A stretch of DNA of 64,000 nucleotides. It comes from Ceratodon purpureus. Its lineage: Eukaryota; Streptophyta; Bryopsida; Pseudoditrichales; Ditrichaceae. The stretch is taken from assembly GCA_014871385.1 (NCBI GenBank), contig CM026427.1, positions 11,346,430-11,410,429 of the forward strand, read 5' to 3'. A program made the translations under genes and the position numbers. Below the pieces are notes generated by a model, which saw only the letters and a program-made list of their open reading frames with translations, made no database searches and was not told where the DNA came from. This document shows, in pieces, positions 57,557 to 64,000 of this stretch. Numbering within the stretch: the stretch's first letter is position 1; every line of letters starts with the position of its first letter.

Positions 57557-60255
57557 TCAATTATAAATAATTTGAAGCAATATTCATAATGTTTTATAGA
57601 TTATTTAATGACTTTATTTTACATATAATATCACGTATTATTTATTTTAATAAATATGTTAGTCTTTTATATTTTACAGTTGTGATTTTTAAAATATGAA
57701 AAAGTTACATATGCTAGAGGAAAATATTAATCTATTAATATAAATATTTTTTCATGATTTCTTTAAGTGATGTTCTTATGATACTATAAGCTTTAGTCTT
57801 GTGAAATTTAATCGATGCCATTATAAATTTAACATAATTACAATGAACTATCAAATGATAAAACTTTGAAAATAAATAAAATTAAAAGACAATAATAGTT
57901 AAATAACATGAAAAAGTGAAAACAATAAAAAAACATTTCATCAATCAAAATTTATTTAGGTAATAAGATAAAGGATGATAAAAAAGAAGAGGAAAATCGA
58001 GTCGTGCGAGGAGTACAGAGGTAGACATGATAAAAAAGTATTAGAGGGAAGCAGTAAAAAGTGAACCAATTTATTCCATGAATATATTCTTATCAAAAAT
58101 TATATTAATCCTAAGGATTGTGTGATAATTTAAAAAAATTGGGCGTATGTGTAAATCAAAATATAAATTGAAAATTAGAGTGTTATTGTTAAAAAGTTGT
58201 GCTTTCCATAATTTTTTAAAGATTATGCTTCTGTATTGTGCTCCTTGAGTAATAAATAATGGAAAAATTATAAGTTAAATTCTATATGAATTTTGTTTCA
58301 GGATGCCGCTATGAACTCACACTTTAGAATTGGATTAATTAAGTGGCCCATGATTGTTATCATATTATATGATATATACTTAGCCACTAATAAGTTCCAA
58401 TTTTAAAGCGTGTGCCTTTTCGAGTATTTTTACACAATTATTGTTTAAACTGAATTATGCGCTGAAGAAGGTATTTCAACACAATTTGAGACTTCACAAA
58501 CACTATTCAACCATTCCATCATGTCTCCAGTTTTGGCTTTACGATTGGGCTTTCTGCTAGCTCAACCTATGCCTTGTTGTTGGAGATCAAAATCTCCGAG
58601 GAGAGAAGACCTCATTAAAGCATTAATAAAGAAAATGCAACAATGTTTCTATTCATCCCCATTAACAAGAAGGTTAAGATCCTTTGATTCGTGTAGAGCT
58701 AAAATATATTAAGTGGTAGGCAAAGTCAATCAGACCATAGCATGTATCCATCTTGGATCTGACGATCACCTAGTCAAGGTTAACAACCATAAAGACAGTA
58801 CGGCGGAGATTAGTAGTTTAATTGAAGATTAAATGAAAATGACTCCTCGAGCTATTAAGAGCACCGTTGTGTAAGAGGCGAGCAAAGTTCTGATCGGAAG
58901 CTCCTTCCTACATCGTGATGACGCAATACCGAAAAAGCTAAGCATAGCGGATCTTCTTCTTATTATATCGATGCAAAGACATGGCGTCACTAAACATTCG
59001 CAACAAAGTGATGACTTTTTGACGATTGAAAAAATACGGTGTAATGGACGCTATTACTAAGCTCCGTGGAATAAGTTTGTGGGCTTTCATCCAGAAGAAT
59101 AAGTTTCTAAATCAAGGAGCTGAACAAGAGAAAGTTTTTCTCTTCAAAATCTCAGGAGTTGGGCCAGGTAGTGGTGTAGACTTGGTCACTAGAATGCAAC
59201 CTGGCGAAGATCTCGAGAACGCCTAAGTCGTATTCAATCATATCAGACGGTTAAGACACTTGTCCACGAAGACGTGCCATGCGTACGACTTTACTCAGTG
59301 CTGCGTTCTGCCAATTGTGACATGCAATCTGAGGACTGTGAGTCCCAACTCGTATTCTCGAAGAATCTCAATCTTGTCATAGAGAAAAATAGCGGCTAAC
59401 GCTCAAGCTAACTTAAATGCGGAATTGTTCATCTACGCCAATAGAAAGAAAGAAGAACATATAGAGGATCGAGAAAGGTCTTCCACGTTTCACTGGATAC
59501 AAAACATAGTGCAATATACTGTCAAGTATACGATATAACTTTTAATTTTCCATTATTTATAACACAACGAGAACAATACAGAAGCATAATCTTTAAAAAT
59601 TGAGGAAAATACAAACTTTGTACAATAACACTCTGATTTTCAGTTTATATTTTGATGTCCAAATATGCATAACTTTTTTAATTATTGCACAATCTTGAAG
59701 ATTAATACAATTCTTGATAAGAATTTATTCTTGAAATAAATTAGCTCACTTTTTATTGCCTCCTTCTAACACTTCTTCACTATGCCTCCCTCTCTATTCC
59801 TAGCGTGACTCGATTTTCCTCTCCCTCTTGCTTACCGTTTTTATTCACCTAAATATATTTTGATTGATTAGATGTTTTTTATTGTTTTCACTTTTTAATG
59901 TTATTCAATTATCATTGTGTTTTATTTTTGTTTATTTTCAAAGTTTTATCATTTGATAGTTCATTGTAATTATGTTAAATTTATAATGCCATCAATTAAA
60001 TTTCACAAGAATGAAGCTTGTAAGACCATAAGAACATCATTTAAAAAAATCATGAAAAAATATTTATATTAATAGATTAACATTTTAGTCTAGCGTGTGT
60101 AACTTTTTCATATTTTTAAAAATCACAATTGTAAAATATAAAAGACTAACATATATATTAAAATAAATAATACGTGATATTATATGTAAAATAAATTCAT
60201 TAAATAATCTATAAAACATTATGAATATTGCTTCAAAGTATTTATAATTGAAAAT
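57557..60255. mobile_element. Element with ~730-bp inverted arms (57557-58290 and 59530-60255)
   Basis: The left arm (starting TCAATTATAAATAATTTGAA) reappears inverted as the right arm (ending …TTCAAAGTATTTATAATTGA). The arms align almost end to end with scattered changes and small indels; for example, AATCGAGTCGTG on the left faces GCGTGACTCGATT on the right. The centre (58291-59529) is less AT-rich. Very long terminal inverted repeats suggest a Mutator-like or fold-back transposon. No target-site duplication is clear because both edges are AT microsatellite. Confidence 0.7.
58291..59529. pseudogene. Centre of the long-inverted-repeat element, decayed coding-like DNA
   Basis: It is richer in GC than the arms. 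Plus-strand frames such as 58521-58712 (MSPVLALRLGFLLAQPMPCC) and 59026-59226 (KLRGISLWAFIQKNKFLNQG, then SGVGPGSGVDLVTRMQPGED) look protein-like but are interrupted by stops. No transposase or host family is recognised. It could be a degraded transposase or a captured gene fragment. Confidence 0.3.
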
Positions 60256-60344
60256 TATATATATATATGTCTATATATATACATGTCTATATATATATGT
60301 CTATATATATTAGACTTTAAATATTTTTAATACAAAGAAAAAAA

Positions 60345-60865
60345 TATGTGGTGGCCTATTCGCCTCCACAAATCATTGGTGCATACAACACCAATGTATA
60401 ATCATTTCTAGGAGCCAACATAAATCTATATTTTAAAACATTAATACACTCACTTTAAAAAGAGATTTGGCACAAACAAAGTAGTTATAGTTTCCAAATA
60501 ATTTATACTGCAATAGAATTATAAATTTTAAAATAAAATCTTATTTACTTTAAGGATTTCTTCCACTTTCATAGATTAAGAAAACAAAAAATGTAGATTA
60601 AAAGTTACATTTTAAGGAAATTATATGCATCTTTTAAACATTGTAATGGCTTATAAGCCACCAAAATAATTAGCGCTTAGGTAACCATTTTGAATTAATT
60701 TCTATAAAACAATAGAATAAAATTATACAAAAAAAAGAACTATACATCCACTTTATCATTTTATTTAATTTCATTTTTACATGAACACCTTTCATTTTTT
60801 ATATTCAAATTGAAAAATTATGACTTTTGTCGATGGTTGTGCATAGCATTGAATAGCGTTAGTGT
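60345..60865 (+). repeat. Long direct repeat, copy 2
   Basis: Second copy of 56104-56650, about 4.2 kb downstream in the same orientation. The two copies bracket the inverted-repeat element. It carries the same landmarks (CATTGTAATGGCTTATAAGC, GGTAACCATTTTGAATTAAT). Confidence 0.75.
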
Positions 60866-61468
60866 ATTTAGTTTTAAGTTCATGTGTTTGATTTCAAGAT
60901 ATTTTATCATTCATCTAATTATATTTTATGGTTTTCGGGCAAATATTAACTTATTACCTCCAACTATTAACTTATTACCTCACCTGAAATTCCCCACCAA
61001 AAACAACGGATGAACAAAAACCGCAAACGGGAAAAACTGTCCGTCGCCCCCAGTCCCCTTATCCACCTCCACCCCCACCAATAACCAACACACACACACT
61101 AAACCAACATTGTTTTAATAGATTCACCCCCCTTAAATCCACACAGACACTACATGATGCCGGAATTACGCCCCATGACGACTTTGAGTTCCCGCCCATC
61201 AGCTAGTCGAGAGGAGCTCTTCACGCATCGCAGCGCCCTTCCTCGAGCTCCATCTCCACCATCTCCGCCTTCGCCACAAATCTCTCACTTCTCGCACAGC
61301 GAGCGCCTCGTCTCTGCAACACACTCTGCTGATTCCGCTTCTTTTGAGCCACTGCAGGCCAGAAGCAGTGCAAATTTGAGTGAGGGAGGGAGGAGCGCGA
61401 GAGAGGGAGGAGTGTCGGAGAGGGAGCTCCGTGAGGTGAATTGGAGGACGTTTTGAGATTTGTGCGCA
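60866..61468. promoter_or_regulatory. Promoter side and 5' leader of the plastid HMA-like gene
   Basis: Composition shifts abruptly from AT-rich to GC-rich near 61000, as is common at plant promoters. Tracts of CCACC/CACACA (61060-61105) and GAGAGGGAGG (61395-61430) occur. No TATA box is clear. The open frame at 61154-61456 is probably a leader sequence effect. Confidence 0.4.
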
Positions 61469-63168
61469 ATGGCAGCTGCAGCGTGCCAGATGACGGCGGT
61501 GGGAGCGGTGCGCAGCCACCGGGTGGAGAGTCAGGCCGTGGGGAGCTTCAGGGCCGCGGCGTCGTTTGGAGTCAGGTTTGGAGGTTTTAGTTCCATGAGT
61601 GCGCGCGTGTGTGGTGCTGGGTGGAGCCAGAAGAGGAGTAGCGGCGTGAGGTTCGTTGCTAGCGCGGCTGTGGATGCGGCTGTGGATGCGAGCCAAGCTG
61701 AGGCCGGTGCGGAGAGTTTGGCTATGTATTTTAAGGTAATTTAGTGCTGGCTTGTTTGGTCTGGGATTGATTGTGGTGGTGAAGAAGCTACTATATTGGC
61801 TACATTGTGTTTTCCTCCTTTGGGCTATCTCATTTCTGTGGAGATTGTTTCAAGAAAGTTATGTCCATTGCTGAATTGGCTTGTGTTTTTTTTTTTTTTT
61901 TTAAATTTTTTTTTATAATAAATTTAATAAATTTAATTTAATGTTTCTTTTCTGTAGTTGCTGCTGTTATCTGCATTGCGAGTTTCTTGTGCGTAATGTA
62001 TGTGGTTGTTCGAGAATTCTGTTCTATAGCGAAAGCTCAAGAGCTCGAGAAGTCGGGTCTGATTGCTAGGCTTTATGTGCTGATGTTTATCATATGAAGA
62101 TCGTCAGAATCTGTGATTAGGGAATGGGGCAATTTGCGGAGTTTTCTGCGTTGGTGGGTGGTTTTAAGAGATCGTGTTTTACGTACAGTCCATATCGAAG
62201 CTTTGAGGTTTATGATGTAAGCCTGGTATGTGTTGCAGGCAGAAGGATCATTGAATGAGAATGCTGTCGCGAAGGTCACGAAGGTTCTTGAGGTAATCCT
62301 GCCAAGTTATGCTACCTGTTTCAGAGAGGCGAGAGGAGTTTTATAAAGGAATATGTGTGATTTTTAGTAAGGGTTACTCCTTTTAGTTTTCCGAACCTGA
62401 ATGACGAACTTCTTGTTTGTGTTCTAGGGAACTGAGGGTGTGAGCAAAATCAAGGTGTACGTTGAAGAAGGTGCTGCCACCGTTGAGGTAACTCCACCTG
62501 CCTCCTGGCAATTGTTAAACTGAAACCGGGGTGTTTGCTACGTTGCTGTTCCGTTAATCCCAATCGGTGTCTTTTGGTTTTGCAATCTCTGGCAGCGTTT
62601 AGACGAAGTTTGGGTGATCGAGCTCAAGACATACTAGACAATCATACTGTAGTTTGGTATTCCTTTTGTACTTACAATTGCCTGTTATCTACTCATCCCT
62701 GAACAAGCTATTGCTTTATTACACCTTGCCAACGATTACTTTAGACAATACAGAAAATAATTTCAAGTATGGACGTTTCTGTTTAGAGAACTTCCTATGA
62801 TAGGGTTTTAAACCTGATTTTCTCGGTTCCAGCCTGGTTTGTTGACAAAGTTGGGATGAATGACGCCAGACCTGGCTTTTTCGTAGAAAACATACATATC
62901 ATCTCAGTGTTTAGAGAAGCTAGTGGTATCTGAAGATTTCATTTTGGAACAGACATATGAAACTTATAACTTGTATATGATTTTGCAGTTAGTCAAGCAG
63001 ACCAGTATTCAAGCAACAGGTGTTGCTTCGAGTTTGGTTGAAATCATCGAGCAGGCAGGGTTTAAGATGCAAGCGTTGAGCTTAGGCTTCGATGACGATG
63101 ATGCTGAGGATGATGATTACATCGACTACGATGCTTCTACAGGAGACGAGGAGGCCACTGCAGAGTAG
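61469..63168 (+). CDS. Plastid-targeted HMA-fold protein with acidic tail
   Basis: Four exons: 61469-61735, 62239-62292, 62428-62487 and 62989-63168, giving 186 residues. All introns are phase 0 with clean GT-AG ends. Residues 1-65 or so are Ala/Ser/Arg-rich without acidic clusters (RSHRV, RAAASFGVRFGG), a typical chloroplast transit peptide. Residues about 95-162 follow the β-α-β-β-α-β order of the heavy-metal-associated (HMA) fold: AVAKVTKVLEGTEGVSKIKV, GAATVE, ASSLVEIIEQAGFKMQAL. The CxxC metal-binding pair of copper chaperones is absent, so metal binding by the usual route is unlikely. The tail is highly acidic (DDDDAEDDDYIDYD). The role is unknown; plants have other CxxC-less HMA-fold proteins. 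Confidence 0.82.
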
Positions 63169-64000
63169 ATGTTGATTAGTCAATTATTCCCCCTTCTGAT
63201 CGCTGAACTCTCGGTCTTTCTTGCAGAGAGGACAAATTCTTCCTCGTCTCTAGGTAATAGTGAATGCACAGTAATGTGCACAACTCAATACTTGTTCAGA
63301 AAGTGAGCCCCTCGTATCTGGTGATTAAATTTAGGAGCTTTCAGGCTGGAAGGTCGATGTGCTCATGCTCACTCGAGTATAATCTCACTCTTTCCGAAAA
63401 GAATGTATACCTCGCAGGGTTACAGGAATTGCTCATAGAAATGGAAAACGTGTTTTTTGGCGATTTCTTAGTTTTTAATGAAGCTTGGTATGTGTTCTCA
63501 GATTTTACACTTTGTCGACTTTGGTTTGGTAGAGTCGTCCTTATGCTGGATTGGCTTACTAGTTGACGCAGTTGCAGTCCATATTCATTGACGTCAATGA
63601 GTTTGGTAGAATCGTCTTGGACTAATTTTAGTTGAGAGTACTTTAAACTTGCACAATCACAAGCTGCTTAGAATTCGGCATGCGTAGGTATACGGCAATA
63701 CTCTTTGTCAAACAACTGGGTGAGTCTTCTGAAGGCCCATGGTGTTGTAACATATTGCTATGACATTTCCGTTGGTTTGCTGGCAAGACTAGTCATCTTC
63801 CCATTTTGACATATCAACAACTATACCAGTGCTGGGAGGGTAGGTTTTGTATACACCTGAAATGTAGTCTATGGCTGGACTCAGGGGGAACTCTTATGTG
63901 ACTGTTTTTTTGAGTGTGTGAAATTTAGAAACACTTCTGACGTATGAGAGTTGTTTTGTTTATAAATTATATTGATGATATATATTTGTGTTGAAAGAAA
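63169..64000. other. 3' flank of the HMA-like gene
   Basis: Probably the 3' UTR for the first few hundred bases, then intergenic DNA to the window end. The plus-strand frame at 63264-63566 has no recognisable motif. Confidence 0.45.

Noticed and set aside
56104-60865. Direct repeats read as the two ends of an LTR-type element
   Set aside because: No matching internal genes, primer-binding or polypurine features; the inner part is instead a long inverted repeat.
61199-61696. 165-codon minus-strand Arg/His/Ser-rich frame
   Set aside because: Antisense shadow of the GC-rich leader and transit-peptide exon of the HMA-like gene.

Overview
The window looks like nuclear DNA of a land plant, most likely a bryophyte (moss-like). 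Supporting signs are intron-rich genes with short GT-AG introns, plant-specific families (a WRKY factor, TGD4, an XS/zf-XS protein, a plastid-targeted protein) and very AT-rich intergenic DNA full of small transposons. The species is not identifiable from sequence alone.

Layout: 0-8 kb is gene-poor and holds decayed minus-strand coding pieces, a recurrent palindrome (4.75-5.66 kb), a 739-bp terminal-inverted-repeat (TIR) transposon and a 119-bp CACTA-like miniature element. A WRKY gene lies at 8.38-10.26 kb (+). A second copy of the TIR element sits at 10.94-11.66 kb. From about 12.07 to 24.9 kb there is one giant LINE-type retrotransposon. After it come a tRNA-derived SINE (-), a fold-back element (25.25-25.84 kb), a TGD4 lipid-transport gene (27.58-30.25 kb, -) and a FAD-dependent oxidoreductase gene (32.26-33.69 kb, -). 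A Mutator-like miniature element carrying telomere-like repeats is at 35.05-35.58 kb. A secreted-type PP2C phosphatase/protein kinase fusion gene (42.46-48.46 kb, +) lies behind a triplicated TATA-containing promoter block and converges on an SGS3-like XS-domain gene (49.24-52.61 kb, -). From 54 to 61 kb is AT-rich DNA with nested inverted and direct repeats. The last gene (61.47-63.17 kb, +) encodes a plastid-targeted HMA-fold protein.

The most interesting object is the LINE. It encodes an AP-type endonuclease, a reverse transcriptase, an RNase H, a CCHC finger and a C-terminal restriction-like (R2-type) endonuclease. That is the dual-endonuclease plan described for Dualen/RandI elements of green algae. 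It also has a 2A ribosome-skipping motif (GDIESNPGP) just before the AP-endonuclease reading frame, an 18-bp hexapeptide minisatellite, an RRM-like ORF1, and an upstream reading frame of unusual length. Several frame changes and in-frame stops suggest this copy is dead, though it is young enough for all domains to be readable.

The host genes are ordinary, well-preserved plant genes with no evident shared pathway. All exon structures given here are hand-built from splice signals and frame continuity; exon ends marked uncertain should be treated so.
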